Positions 1 to 8,267 of a stretch of DNA of 57,089 nucleotides are shown piece after piece; positions within the stretch are counted from its first letter, which is position 1; every line of letters begins with the position of its first letter. The position numbers were made by a program, and so were the translations under genes. The notes beneath the pieces were generated by a model that was not told the DNA's origin, did not search any database, and saw only the letters and a list, made by a program, of their open reading frames with translations. This DNA comes from Solidesulfovibrio magneticus (GTDB taxonomy: Bacteria; Desulfobacterota; Desulfovibrionia; Desulfovibrionales; Desulfovibrionaceae), in NCBI GenBank assembly GCA_002482565.1, contig DLGG01000166.1, positions 1 through 57,089 of the forward strand, in the 5' to 3' direction.

Positions 1-447
1 AAGAGGCGTGACGCCGAGCACGCGGCGCGCGGCCAAAAAACCGTCCGTGGCCACGAACACGTCGCCGCCCGGCCCGAGCGGCCCCCCGGCCGCGAACAGC
101 GCGCCGGGCGTCTCGTGAAATTCCGTGATCCCGTCCCGGTCGGCGTCGCCGCCCCGGCGCACCCCGGCAAAGGTCAGGGGCACGATCCGGCCGGGCGCGG
201 CCACGGCCTGGCGAAAGCCCTTCATGCCCCGGGCCAGCCCCGTTTCCACGGGCACGAGCACCTGCCTGCCCGCCGGGTCGGCATAGCCGAACGCGCCGCC
301 GGAAAAGACCTGGTTGGCCGTGGGATCGTCCTCGTCGTGACTCGACTGGGCCAGGGCCATGACCGCAAGGGTCAGTCCCAGGACCGCCAAACCGCACGCG
401 ACCCGCCAGGAAAACGAGCCCTGGCCGGGCGTCGCCGTCTCGCCCAT
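1..447 (-). CDS. Partial exported or membrane-anchored protein, function unknown
   Basis: The gene starts at 447 with ATG behind a good ribosome site (GAAGGAAT) and runs off the left edge, so only the first 149 residues are visible. A short polar N-terminus is followed by one hydrophobic segment (about residues 16-36, VACGLAVLGLTLAVMALA), which is a signal anchor or signal peptide. After it lies an acidic patch and then an exported-looking domain with a calcium-loop-like stretch, DADRDGITE, at about residue 110. I do not recognise the family. The visible part suggests a periplasmic or surface protein with a calcium-binding repeat of the thrombospondin type 3 kind, but this is weak. It is transcribed in the same direction as the LysR gene upstream, 47 bases away. 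Confidence 0.6.
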   Translation of the reverse strand, partial: MGETATPGQGSFSWRVACGLAVLGLTLAVMALAQSSHDEDDPTANQVFSGGAFGYADPAGRQVLVPVETGLARGMKGFRQAVAAPGRIVPLTFAGVRRGGDADRDGITEFHETPGALFAAGGPLGPGGDVFVATDGFLAARRVLGVTPL

Positions 448-494
448 ATTCCTTCCTTCTCCCGCAATAAAAGCCCAATGCGCCGTTTCGGCGG

Positions 495-1394
495 TCAGCG
501 CCGATGTCCCGGCAGCCCCCAGACCTCGGCCACGGCCGCGGCCACGGCCGCGACGACCCGGTCCTCGGCCCGGTCCCGACGATGCACCAGCGACAGCGTC
601 AGCGACAACTCCGCGCACTCCCACAGGCAGACCTCGCCGGCGGCGGCGGCGTCCAGGGCGTCGTCCCGGCGCAGGAGCGTGAGCCCGATGCCGGCCGCGA
701 CCAGGGTGCGCAGCGTGGCGTCGTTGTCCCCGACCATGACCTTGTTGATGGTCAGGGACCGGCAGGAAAACGACGTCTCGAGCAGGTACTGGAACGGACA
801 GCGGTCCGAGAACCAGACCCAGGGCATGCCGGCCAGCGCCTCCCAGTCCGCCTGGCGCATCCGCGCGGCGAAGGAGGTGGGGCCGACCACGGCCATGGGT
901 ACGTTCTCGAGGTTCAGGGCCGCCACCCCGTCGCCCGGTTCGATGATGTTGTCGTAGACGAATCCCAGGTCGAGCTTGCCCTGGCGCACGGCGTCCAGGA
1001 TACGCGGCGAACTGGAATTGACCAGATGCACTTCCACCCCGGGATGCCGCCGGCCGAGCACGGCCAGCAGTTCCGGCACCCGCATCCGGGCCGCTTCGTT
1101 GTTGAGCCCGATGCGGGCCACGCCCGTGACTTCGCGCTTGAGCGCCCCGGCCCGTTTGAGCACGGCGTCGAGGCCCGACAGCGCACGCCTGGCCTCGGCC
1201 AAGAGCGCCTTGCCCTCGTCCGTCAGGCGCATGCCCCTCGGCGTTCGCACGAAAAGCGGCACGCCGAGCTCGTCCTCCAGCCCGCGCACATGGGCGCTGA
1301 CGGCCGGCAGGCTGGCATGCAGGCGCTCGGCCGCCCGGGTCAGGTGCTCTTCTTCGGCCACGGCCACGAAGGTCCGCAGATGGTAGTATTCCAC
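495..1394 (-). CDS. LysR family transcriptional regulator
   Basis: This is a 299-residue DNA-binding regulator of normal LysR length. Residues 1-60 form the winged helix-turn-helix (YYHLRTFVAVAEEEHLTRAA, then LPAVSAHVRGLEDELGVPLF), and residues about 90-295 form the periplasmic-binding-like effector domain. I chose the GTG at 1394 because a GGGAGGGG ribosome site lies just upstream and the protein then begins at the conserved VEYYHLRTF; a longer reading frame to 1517 has no family support. It is divergent from the small exported protein gene at 1571, a usual position for a LysR target, but also heads toward the partial gene at 1-447. The effector is unknown. Confidence 0.9.
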   Translation of the reverse strand: MEYYHLRTFVAVAEEEHLTRAAERLHASLPAVSAHVRGLEDELGVPLFVRTPRGMRLTDEGKALLAEARRALSGLDAVLKRAGALKREVTGVARIGLNNEAARMRVPELLAVLGRRHPGVEVHLVNSSSPRILDAVRQGKLDLGFVYDNIIEPGDGVAALNLENVPMAVVGPTSFAARMRQADWEALAGMPWVWFSDRCPFQYLLETSFSCRSLTINKVMVGDNDATLRTLVAAGIGLTLLRRDDALDAAAAGEVCLWECAELSLTLSLVHRRDRAEDRVVAAVAAAVAEVWGLPGHRR

Positions 1395-1570
1395 AACGCC
1401 CCTCCCGGCGTCGCGTCGCCCGGCCTTCAGGGAAACGGAAGCGGTGCTTCCGCCATTGCGATTGGATCGCCTCCCCGCCGGCCTGCTACATCCGGTGCTT
1501 CCTGGCCTATGGCACACGCCCGTCCCCTCGTAAAGGCCGGGCGCAACCCCTTTTCTCCGGGAGGCGCATC

Positions 1571-1870
1571 ATGTCCGTTGTCAAGAAAATCCTTGTGGGC
1601 GCGGCTCTTGCCGCCCTCGTTTGCCTGGCGCTGGCCCTGGCCGAACGTCCTGCGGCGAGCCCCGCCGCGCCCGGACGATCCGTCGCGCAAACTCCGGCCC
1701 GGGCCGATCTGGCCGAGGCGGTCTTTTCCATGGTGCTGGCCCGGGCCGGCGAGGAAGGCGTTTGCCTGTCCCAACCGCCGAGTCTGTGCCAGGCCTGCGT
1801 GGCCGCCCACCTGGGGCTGGACAACGCCGATGTGCGCAGTCGCTGCGCCCGGGCTTGCGCCCTGGAGTGA
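1571..1870 (+). CDS. Small exported cysteine-containing protein
   Basis: The 99-residue product starts with KK and a long hydrophobic run (residues 7-24), a signal peptide or anchor. The mature part contains five cysteines (C65, C73, C76, C92, C96), including a CxxC at 73-76 and a CARAC pair near the end. This suggests a small disulfide-bonded or metal/heme-proximal periplasmic protein; it has no CxxCH, so it is not a c-type cytochrome. A ribosome site (GGGAGG) sits before the ATG. It is divergent from the LysR gene and convergent with the PEBP gene, 14 bases away. I do not recognise a family. Confidence 0.65.
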   Translation: MSVVKKILVGAALAALVCLALALAERPAASPAAPGRSVAQTPARADLAEAVFSMVLARAGEEGVCLSQPPSLCQACVAAHLGLDNADVRSRCARACALE

Positions 1871-1884
1871 ACGCTGATCGGGCC

Positions 1885-2352
1885 TCACTCCCGGCCGTAG
1901 CGGCCAATGAGCGTGGCCGAGGCCAGGATGTGGCCCTTGGCGGCGCGCAGGAGGTCTTTCTTGGCGGCCCCGGGCGGCAGATCAAGGACCGCGTCCAGGG
2001 CATAGAGCGTAAAGACGTAGCGGTGGATGCCCGACGGCGGTTGCGGTCCGGCGTAGCCCAGCCGCCCCCAGCCGTTGAGCCCGGACAGGCTGCCGTCGGC
2101 GTGGCGCGGCACGGCCGGCAGGCCCTCGGGCAGGCCCGGGGTGGCCGGAGACAGGTTATAGAGCACGAAGTGGTCGAACACGCCGGAAACGGCGTCGGGA
2201 TCGTCGCACACCAGGGCCAGGCTGGCCGCCCCGGCCGGCACGCCGGCAAACAGCAGCGGCGGCGACAGGTCCGCCCCGGCGGCGGCGTAGCGGTCGGGAA
2301 TCCGGCCCATATGGGCAAAGGCCGGGGAGGTGAGCGTCAGCGTCTGGGGCAT
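1885..2352 (-). CDS. YbhB/YbcL family Raf kinase inhibitor-like protein (PEBP fold)
   Basis: The 155-residue protein has the phosphatidylethanolamine-binding fold signatures: the DPDA...FDHFVLYNL segment (about residues 47-66, family DPDAP...HW.vYNL) and GPQPPSGIHRYVFTLYALD (about 101-119), which together line the anion-binding pocket. Bacterial members are small soluble proteins of uncertain role. The start was set at the ATG at 2352 because MPQTLTLTSPAF is the normal N-terminus; the longer frame to 2424 has no support. It is convergent with the small exported protein gene. An inverted repeat at 2401-2419 lies in its promoter region. Confidence 0.9.
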   Translation of the reverse strand: MPQTLTLTSPAFAHMGRIPDRYAAAGADLSPPLLFAGVPAGAASLALVCDDPDAVSGVFDHFVLYNLSPATPGLPEGLPAVPRHADGSLSGLNGWGRLGYAGPQPPSGIHRYVFTLYALDAVLDLPPGAAKKDLLRAAKGHILASATLIGRYGRE

Positions 2353-2400
2353 CGGCGCTCCTTGGGCGCGCCTGGCGCGTCCTCGAGAAGTCCTTGATGC

Positions 2401-2419
2401 TTCAAGGCAACCCCTTGAA
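2401..2419. promoter_or_regulatory. Inverted repeat in PEBP promoter region, possible operator
   Basis: TTCAAGG, five spacer bases, then CCTTGAA: a perfect 7+7 inverted repeat about 50 bases upstream of the PEBP start. It is embedded in an AT-richer stretch (2420-2457) that probably carries the promoter. It could be an operator or a leader hairpin; no regulator can be assigned. Confidence 0.35.
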
Positions 2420-2480
2420 AGCACTTTTTCCCGGAAAATACTCCTGTATTTTTTTAGAGGCCAAGGACGCGGCCAACGAA

Positions 2481-2514
2481 GGCGGCCGGCCGGGCGATTG
2501 CCCGGCCGGCCGCC
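2481..2514 (-). terminator. GC-rich hairpin downstream of the aldolase gene
   Basis: A perfect 15-base stem (GGCGGCCGGCCGGGC and its complement) with a GATT loop lies 12 bases after the aldolase stop codon. No U-run follows, so it is either a non-canonical terminator or an RNA 3'-end stabiliser. Confidence 0.6.
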
Positions 2515-2526
2515 GCGAAATGGGCA

Positions 2527-3804
2527 TTAATCGTCGAAGTCGCCCTCGGGACCCTTGTCGCGGGACAGGGACTTGGCCCGCTCCAGGATCTTCTCCCGGG
2601 TCCATTCGGCCGGATTCTCGATGACGCCGGCCTTGGGACCAAGGTCATGCGATCCGGCGGCGACCAGGGCTTCCACGGCCAGGGGGGCGGTGCCGCCGGC
2701 ATTGAACACGTCGGTCAAAAGCCAGGCCACGAACTCGGCCACGGCCCCGGCCATGCGGTCGCGAACGGCCTTGGGCTGGCCCAGGATCTTGCATTCAAAC
2801 ACGGCGTTGAGCTTCTTGTAGTCGCCGGCCTTGATGCCCTTGGCTCCGGCGTAGGCCACCATCTCGGCCCATAGACCCTCGTCCAGACCCTTGCCCGGCT
2901 CCTTGGTGAAGGCCCCGGCCGCGTCGAGCACGGCGTTGCCGTAGTCGTTGACGGCCACGCCCCAGGCGATCATCTGCAGGGCCGTGGCCACGTTGGCCTT
3001 GGTGGTGCGGGTCAGGGAGGCGATCTGCTTGAGCTTGTCCGATGAGTTGCCCGAGGTGCCGTGCTGGGCTCCGGAAATGCCGTAGGGGGTGAGCGCCTGG
3101 TGGATTTCGGCGGTCAGCTCCACCTGGATGCCCGTGGCCGAGGCCTCGATGCCGTGGGTGGTGCCGTTATTGAGCGCGATCCAGTCCGGGTGGATGCCGT
3201 TGGCGTTGAGCCCCCGGATGAGGAACAAGGCCTCGTCCGGGGTGGACAGGCCGGACTTGCCCTTGATCTCGCCCACTTCCGTCTCGTAGCCGGCCCAGCC
3301 CGGGACCACGGGAGCCAGGGCGATGTTGGCCAAGAGGTTCTCCTCGTCGGGCAGGTGGGAGGCGTCGACGGCGATGGAGGTGATGCCGGCCTCGAAAAGG
3401 GTCGGGATCTCGACCAGGGCCTCGGCCACGTCGCCGGGCTTTTTGATGCCGTAGTGGTCGGCGTGGATGGCCACCGGCACGGTGATGCCCAGTTCGTTCA
3501 TGGCCTGGTCGGCTTGCCGGGCAATGTTCCACATGGTGACGTTGCAGTAGGTGGACTCCGACCGGGCGATCTCCAGGATGACGGCTGCGTCGGCCTTCTG
3601 GGCGGCGATAAGCGCCCCGCGCAGCACGGCGTTGCTGCGGGAGTTGGCGGCGATGGTCATGGCCTGGCCCTTTTTGAGCATGGCCCGGTCCACGGCCTTG
3701 CCGCTGACGAGAAGCGCCCGGGAATTGGGGAAAAGCGTCTTGATGTTGGGCGGGCGGCCAACGGCCAGAGCCTGGTTGAAGGCGGTCATATCCGTCTTGG
3801 TCAT
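2527..3804 (-). CDS. Class II fructose-bisphosphate aldolase family protein
   Basis: The 425-residue protein carries class II aldolase features. These are the zinc-site motif VAIHADHYG (around residue 105), the acidic EAGITSIAVDASHLPDEEN segment, NNGTTHG and GAQHGTSG phosphate/metal loops, and the late VNDYGN segment. It would cleave fructose 1,6-bisphosphate to glyceraldehyde 3-phosphate and dihydroxyacetone phosphate, or a related ketose bisphosphate, in the cytoplasm. It is longer than the usual class II enzyme (about 300-360 residues), with an extended C-terminus, so substrate identity is inferred only. Start: the ATG at 3804 has AAGGAGGA upstream. A small cysteine protein gene lies 59 bases upstream on the same strand, so the two probably form an operon. 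Confidence 0.85.
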   Translation of the reverse strand: MTKTDMTAFNQALAVGRPPNIKTLFPNSRALLVSGKAVDRAMLKKGQAMTIAANSRSNAVLRGALIAAQKADAAVILEIARSESTYCNVTMWNIARQADQAMNELGITVPVAIHADHYGIKKPGDVAEALVEIPTLFEAGITSIAVDASHLPDEENLLANIALAPVVPGWAGYETEVGEIKGKSGLSTPDEALFLIRGLNANGIHPDWIALNNGTTHGIEASATGIQVELTAEIHQALTPYGISGAQHGTSGNSSDKLKQIASLTRTTKANVATALQMIAWGVAVNDYGNAVLDAAGAFTKEPGKGLDEGLWAEMVAYAGAKGIKAGDYKKLNAVFECKILGQPKAVRDRMAGAVAEFVAWLLTDVFNAGGTAPLAVEALVAAGSHDLGPKAGVIENPAEWTREKILERAKSLSRDKGPEGDFDD

Positions 3805-3863
3805 CGAGTCCTCCTTGTCGTGGCGGGGCGCGTGGCCCGAAATGGCGTTGGGGCGCGGCCGGC

Positions 3864-4310
3864 TCAGCCGGCGGCGTAGATGTCGGCGATTTTGTGGGCG
3901 GCAAGCAAGGCGGCGGCGGCCGGATCGTGGGCCACGGCAGCCATCAGCGCGGCCACGGCCGAGGCGATGCGGGCGCGCTCCACCGGATAGGGAACCTCGG
4001 CCAGCCTGCGGCACAGGGCGTCAAGGCGGGCCAGGTTGGCGTCGGCCGGACCGGCCTGGCAGCGGCCCAGGAAGTCGCAGGCCACGACCTGGCCGCCGGC
4101 CTTGGGCTGGACGCCGGCCAGATAGGCCGGCGCGCCGCACACGGAGCACGTGATCTCGCCGACGGCGGTGTCGGCCACCGGAAAGGTCCAGTCCTTGGTC
4201 GTATTGCCGCAGGCGTCGTACTTGCGGATGTGCAGAAAGCGGCTCTCGGCCGCCCAGCCGAAATCGGCGTGGGTCGGGTCGGCGACGCAGAAAAGTCGGC
4301 GCGAAAGCAT
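3864..4310 (-). CDS. Small cysteine-motif protein upstream of the aldolase, unknown
   Basis: This is a 148-residue soluble protein with no signal peptide or membrane segment. It has cysteines at C8, C34, a CSVC pair near residue 55 and later VACDFLGRC. The N-terminal half looks like a small beta-rich metal-binding domain (HIRKYDACGN, TCSVCGAP), while the C-terminal half is an alanine-rich helical region (about residues 88-148). The ATG at 4310 has an AAGGAG ribosome site. It precedes the aldolase gene in the same direction, so it may be a partner or regulator of that enzyme; I recognise no family. Confidence 0.7.
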   Translation of the reverse strand: MLSRRLFCVADPTHADFGWAAESRFLHIRKYDACGNTTKDWTFPVADTAVGEITCSVCGAPAYLAGVQPKAGGQVVACDFLGRCQAGPADANLARLDALCRRLAEVPYPVERARIASAVAALMAAVAHDPAAAALLAAHKIADIYAAG

Positions 4311-4487
4311 GGCAGGCTCCTTGAATCGTCAACAAAGGTGAAACCGTCCAAGGCATAGTACGGCCGGGCGAAACAATCAACACGCCGGGCCGCAATTCCC
4401 CGCCCGCAAAGGGGGTTTTCCCTTTCGCGCCGGGCCGTATTCTGGTAGCCCCTAGCCTCGCCGCCAACGCGGCCGGGGGGAAAGAAC

Positions 4488-5369
4488 ATGTCGGGCTATT
4501 TGTACGTCCTGGCGGCCGCCGCCTTGTGGGGGCTGATCGGACCGCTGTCCAAGCTGTCGTTCGCCGCCGGCATGGACACGGTGGAAGTGGCCTTCTGGCG
4601 CACCACGCTGGCCTGGTTTTTTTTCGCCGCCCAGGCCATACGCGCCCGGGAAACGCGCATCGCGCCCCGGGACCTGCCGGCCGTGGCCGGCTTTGGCGTG
4701 GCCGGCATCGCCGGGCTTTTCGGGGCCTATGTCGTGGCCGTGGAAGCCGGCGGCGCGGCCCTGGCCTCGGTGCTGCTCTACACCGCCCCGGCCTGGGTGG
4801 CCGTCATGTCGTGGCTGTTTCTCAAGGAACCCATGGGCGGCTACAAGATCGCGGCCGTGGCCGCCACCATCGTCGGCGTGGCCGGGGTGAGCTGCGGCGA
4901 CGGAACCTCCGCCGTCAACGGCCGGGCCATCTTCTTCGGCCTGCTTTCGGGCGTCACCTATGCCCTGTACTACATCTTCGGCAAATACTACCTGGGCCGC
5001 TACAAGACGCCCACGCTGTTTCTCTACGCCCTGCCCGTGGGGTCGCTGACCCTTTTGCCCTTTGTCCACTTCACCCGGCCGACCCTGGCCGGGGCGCTTC
5101 CCTGCATCGTCCTGGCCCTGTGCTCCACCTACGGGGCCTATTCCCTCTATTACGCCGGCCTCAAACGCCTGGAAGCCACCCGGGCGGCCGTGGTGGCCAC
5201 CCTGGAGCCGGTCATGGCCGCGATCTTGGCCTACGCCCTTTTCGGCGAGCGCTTCGGCTTTGTCGGCTATCTTGGTTCGGCGCTGATTATCGCCTCGGTG
5301 CTGGCCACTATCTGGGACGGCGCGCGCGAGCGGCTGCGCGCCCCCTTGCCCCAGGGGAGCGGAAACTAA
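4488..5369 (+). CDS. EamA/DMT family transporter
   Basis: The 293-residue integral membrane protein has the ten-helix arrangement of the drug/metabolite transporter superfamily, with two EamA repeats (about residues 3-135 and 148-280). Each ends with a helix of the type LEPVMAAILAYALFGE (about 243-258) or APAWVAVMSWLFLKEP (about 102-117), which is diagnostic. Members export amino acids, metabolites or small amines; the substrate cannot be told from sequence. A ribosome site (GGGGGGAAAGAAC) precedes the ATG. It is divergent from the aldolase pair, so promoters lie in 4311-4487. Confidence 0.9.
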   Translation: MSGYLYVLAAAALWGLIGPLSKLSFAAGMDTVEVAFWRTTLAWFFFAAQAIRARETRIAPRDLPAVAGFGVAGIAGLFGAYVVAVEAGGAALASVLLYTAPAWVAVMSWLFLKEPMGGYKIAAVAATIVGVAGVSCGDGTSAVNGRAIFFGLLSGVTYALYYIFGKYYLGRYKTPTLFLYALPVGSLTLLPFVHFTRPTLAGALPCIVLALCSTYGAYSLYYAGLKRLEATRAAVVATLEPVMAAILAYALFGERFGFVGYLGSALIIASVLATIWDGARERLRAPLPQGSGN

Positions 5370-5437
5370 AGACGGCCGGCCCGAAAACCGATAGGAAGGA
5401 CGTGGAGGACCGCCGCGTCCGCGCGGCGACGGCAGCC

Positions 5438-5761
5438 ATGAGCGACAGCGCGACCACTCCCCTTCTTGGGGCGACCGCCCCGGCCCAAACCGCCCCGCAA
5501 CGGACGGCCTCGGCTCCTGCGGCCCAGCGCCAGAAGATCGAGGAGCACGCCGCCGAGTCCACGGTGCGCGAAATCCAGGCCGCCTTCCCCAACCGCAGCA
5601 TCGCCCTGCGCGTGGACGAAGCCACCCAGATCGTCCAGACGCTCGTGCGCGACGACGCCACGGGCAAGCTCCTGCGTGAACTCCCTGACGACGAATGGCT
5701 GCGCCTGGTGGTCAAACTGCGGGCCTTTGCCGCCGAGGCCATCCTGGACAAATCCGTTTAG
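5438..5761 (+). CDS. FlaG-like flagellar protein
   Basis: The 107-residue protein has a low-complexity alanine/threonine/proline-rich N-terminus (1-35). Its conserved C-terminus, VDEATQIVQTLVRDDATGKL then LRELPDDEWLRLVVKL, matches FlaG, which normally reads like a vvkviDketGevIRqIPpee.l. FlaG influences flagellar filament length and sits near flagellin genes in most bacteria, but no other flagellar gene is visible here. The ATG at 5438 has no strong ribosome site; a GTG at 5402 follows AGGAAGG closely and is an alternative start. It lies 68 bases downstream of the transporter and might be cotranscribed. Confidence 0.65.
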   Translation: MSDSATTPLLGATAPAQTAPQRTASAPAAQRQKIEEHAAESTVREIQAAFPNRSIALRVDEATQIVQTLVRDDATGKLLRELPDDEWLRLVVKLRAFAAEAILDKSV

Positions 5762-6098
5762 GGACGCGTCCCTTTTCAATACGAGAGTCTATTATAAAAT
5801 ATTTCATAGTTTCCGCCTGTTGTCTACGAAACGCCAGCGGCTCCTTCCGTGGGCACGACACAAGGGACGCCCCTTTCAGCCAGGGGCAAGAGTCGCAACC
5901 CAAGGCCCGGCTTGCCCTTTCCGGCCGGCTTGGCTACTGTCCCTGACACCGTAGTCGATGACAACTCCTTAGAATAATTTATTTTACAAACAGTTTCCCC
6001 GCGCCACGGCACGTATGCCGCAGCGCCACGCGTCCCCAACCCTGACGGCTTTCGCGGCGTCACCAAACCACCGGTGCTTTCGGCCCGCCCTACCCGTC
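5762..6098. other. Non-coding interval between the FlaG-like gene and the sensor kinase
   Basis: About 340 bases with no convincing gene. A perfect 12-base palindrome (GGGACGCGTCCC, 5761-5772) follows the FlaG-like stop, then an AT-rich stretch (5780-5812) that may hold a promoter. GC-rich DNA with a small hairpin (GCCCCT/AGGGGC near 5868-5886) follows, then a second AT-rich stretch near 5970-5995. I could not match it to any riboswitch. Confidence 0.4.
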
Positions 6099-8267
6099 AT
6101 GCCCACGGCCAAGCCGCCCTTCCGCCCCTTTCCCATCAGCCGAGGCCTCTCGCTCATCGCCCTGGCCCTGGCCCTCTACGTCGTCCTGGGCTGGCTGGTG
6201 ATCGCCGCCAACCGCAACGCCGCCGCCATTCGCGACGTGGTGCTGGAAGCCGACAACGCCGTGTCCGACATCCAGGCCGCGGCCGGGGAAATGCGCGCCC
6301 TGGCCCTGGTCGTGGCGGCCCGGGACGACTCCGCCGCCGCCGTGGCCTATCGCCAGCAAGCCGAAATCGCCGTCCAAAGCCTCCGGGAATTGCGCCGTCT
6401 GGTCAACGCCACGCCCGGATTGGCCGACATCGCCTCTATTGAGAGCCATCTGTCCAAACTCATGGCCATCCAATCCCAGGCCCTGGACCTGGCCCGCCAG
6501 GGGCGCACCGACGCGGCCTGGGACATGCTCCACGGGAGGGACTACGAAAGCCTTCTGGCCGAGCTGCATCTCTGCCTGACCACCTGCCAGGCGTCGGTCA
6601 AGGCCGGTCTGGACGCCCTGCTGGCCACCCAGGCCGGACATGCCCGGGCGGGCCTGGCGGCCATTGCCGTGGCCACGCCCATCTTGGCCCTGGGGAGTCT
6701 GCTGCTCCTGCGCCGGGCGGCCCGGGTCTCCCTGGCCAACGACGAGGCCCGCTCCGAGCTGGCCGCCTCGGAACGCCGCTTTCGGGGCACCTTTGAGCTG
6801 GCGGCCGTGGGCATCGCCCATGTGGGGCTGGACGGCCGTTTCCTGCGGGTCAACGCCCGGTTTCGGGACATCACCGGCTACACCGAGACCGAACTCGACC
6901 GCCTCGACTTCGCGGCCATCACCCACCCCGACGACCTGGACGCCGACCTGGAGCGCGTCAGGGACCTGCTGTCCGGACGGCTGGCCACCTACTCCATGGA
7001 CAAGCGCTACGTGCGCAAGGACGGTTCCCTGGTCTGGATCACCCTGACCGTGTCCCTGGTGCGCGACGACGACGGCGGGCCGCTGTATTTCATCAGCGTC
7101 ATCGCCGACATCACTGACCGCAAGGCGGCCGAGGCCGCCGCCCGGGACAACGCCGCCGCCGTGCGCGAACTCCTCGACGCCGCCTCGGACCGGGTGGTGG
7201 TGGCCGACACCTCGGGCCGGGTCCTGGCCGTCAACGCCGCCGCAGCCGCCGGCCTCGGGCTGCCAAGCGGCGCCCTGGTGGGCAAGACCTTTGCCGAGAT
7301 CTTCCCGGGCTCGGTCGGCGAGCATCGGCTGGCCCAGCTGCGCCGGGCCGTGGAACTCGGCCGTCGGATGCGGTTTACCGACGAGCGGGACGGCATCCTG
7401 TTCGACATCATCATGGCCCCCATGCCGACGTCTCCCGGCAGCCCGCCCCGGGCGGCCATGTTCGCCCGCGACGCCACGGCCATGATCCGGGCCAGACAGG
7501 CGGCCGAAGCGGCCAGCCAGGCCAAGAGCGATTTTCTGGCCAACGTCAGCCACGAACTGCGCACGCCCTTAAACGGCATCATCGGCATGGGCCAGGTGCT
7601 GGCCGCATCAAACCTCGACCCCGACCAGCGCCAATGCCTGGCCGACATCGAACAGGCCGCCGGCGCGCTGCTGGGGCTTGTCGAAAACCTGCTCGACCTG
7701 TCGCGCCTGGAGTCGGACAAGCTGGCCCTGGACAACCAGCCCTTTGTCCTGTCGTCCATCCTCCAGGGCGTGGAGGCCACCCTGGCTCCCTCGGCCCGGG
7801 ACAAGGGCCTGGAGCTGTCGGCGACCATGGCCGGAGACGTGCCGGAGCTTCTCTACGGCGACGGCGGCAAGCTGCGCCAGGCGCTTTTGAATCTTGGCGG
7901 CAACGCCGTGAAGTTCACGCCGGCAGGCTCGGTGGCCATCGAGGCCTACTGCGCCAAGCCGTGCGTGCTGTCCGGCCCGGAAGGGGAAACCGTGGAAGTG
8001 GGCTTTGCCGTGCGCGACACCGGCATCGGCATCGCCCGGGAAGATCAGGAGCGGATTTTCGAGCGCTTCACCCAGGTGGACGCGTCGTCCACCCGGCGTT
8101 TCGGCGGCACCGGGCTGGGGCTGGCCATCAGCCGGGGACTGATTGAGGCCATGGGCGGGGAGCTGACCGTGGACAGCGCCCCCGGAGCGGGCAGCGTGTT
8201 TCGCTTCAGCCTGCGCTTCGGGCTGTTGCCCGAAGACACGGCTACTGCCCCAGATAGGCCTTTTTGA
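6099..8267 (+). CDS. Membrane sensor histidine kinase with two PAS domains
   Basis: A 722-residue sensor. Two membrane helices (about 16-36 and 185-205) bracket a helical periplasmic sensing region of about 150 residues. In the cytoplasm follow PAS-PAC (about 224-345, ending ITDRKAAE), a second PAS (about 356-468), then HisKA with the phospho-acceptor His485 in FLANVSHELRTPLNG. The HATPase domain has an N-box NLGGNAVKFT (about 600), DTGIGI, and FGGTGLGLAIS (about 668). The kinase core resembles hybrid kinases, but no receiver domain follows, so it must act through a separate regulator not visible here. The start is uncertain: 6099 places the first helix 15 residues in, while an ATG at 6015 would add 28 residues; neither has a clear ribosome site. 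Its 3' end overlaps livF by 26 bases, convergent. Confidence 0.9.
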   Translation: MPTAKPPFRPFPISRGLSLIALALALYVVLGWLVIAANRNAAAIRDVVLEADNAVSDIQAAAGEMRALALVVAARDDSAAAVAYRQQAEIAVQSLRELRRLVNATPGLADIASIESHLSKLMAIQSQALDLARQGRTDAAWDMLHGRDYESLLAELHLCLTTCQASVKAGLDALLATQAGHARAGLAAIAVATPILALGSLLLLRRAARVSLANDEARSELAASERRFRGTFELAAVGIAHVGLDGRFLRVNARFRDITGYTETELDRLDFAAITHPDDLDADLERVRDLLSGRLATYSMDKRYVRKDGSLVWITLTVSLVRDDDGGPLYFISVIADITDRKAAEAAARDNAAAVRELLDAASDRVVVADTSGRVLAVNAAAAAGLGLPSGALVGKTFAEIFPGSVGEHRLAQLRRAVELGRRMRFTDERDGILFDIIMAPMPTSPGSPPRAAMFARDATAMIRARQAAEAASQAKSDFLANVSHELRTPLNGIIGMGQVLAASNLDPDQRQCLADIEQAAGALLGLVENLLDLSRLESDKLALDNQPFVLSSILQGVEATLAPSARDKGLELSATMAGDVPELLYGDGGKLRQALLNLGGNAVKFTPAGSVAIEAYCAKPCVLSGPEGETVEVGFAVRDTGIGIAREDQERIFERFTQVDASSTRRFGGTGLGLAISRGLIEAMGGELTVDSAPGAGSVFRFSLRFGLLPEDTATAPDRPF

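Noticed and set aside
5762..6098. Possible c-di-GMP (GEMM) riboswitch upstream of the sensor kinase
   Set aside because: GGGCA and GACGC-like words occur, but the conserved order and spacing of the GEMM core could not be matched on either strand.
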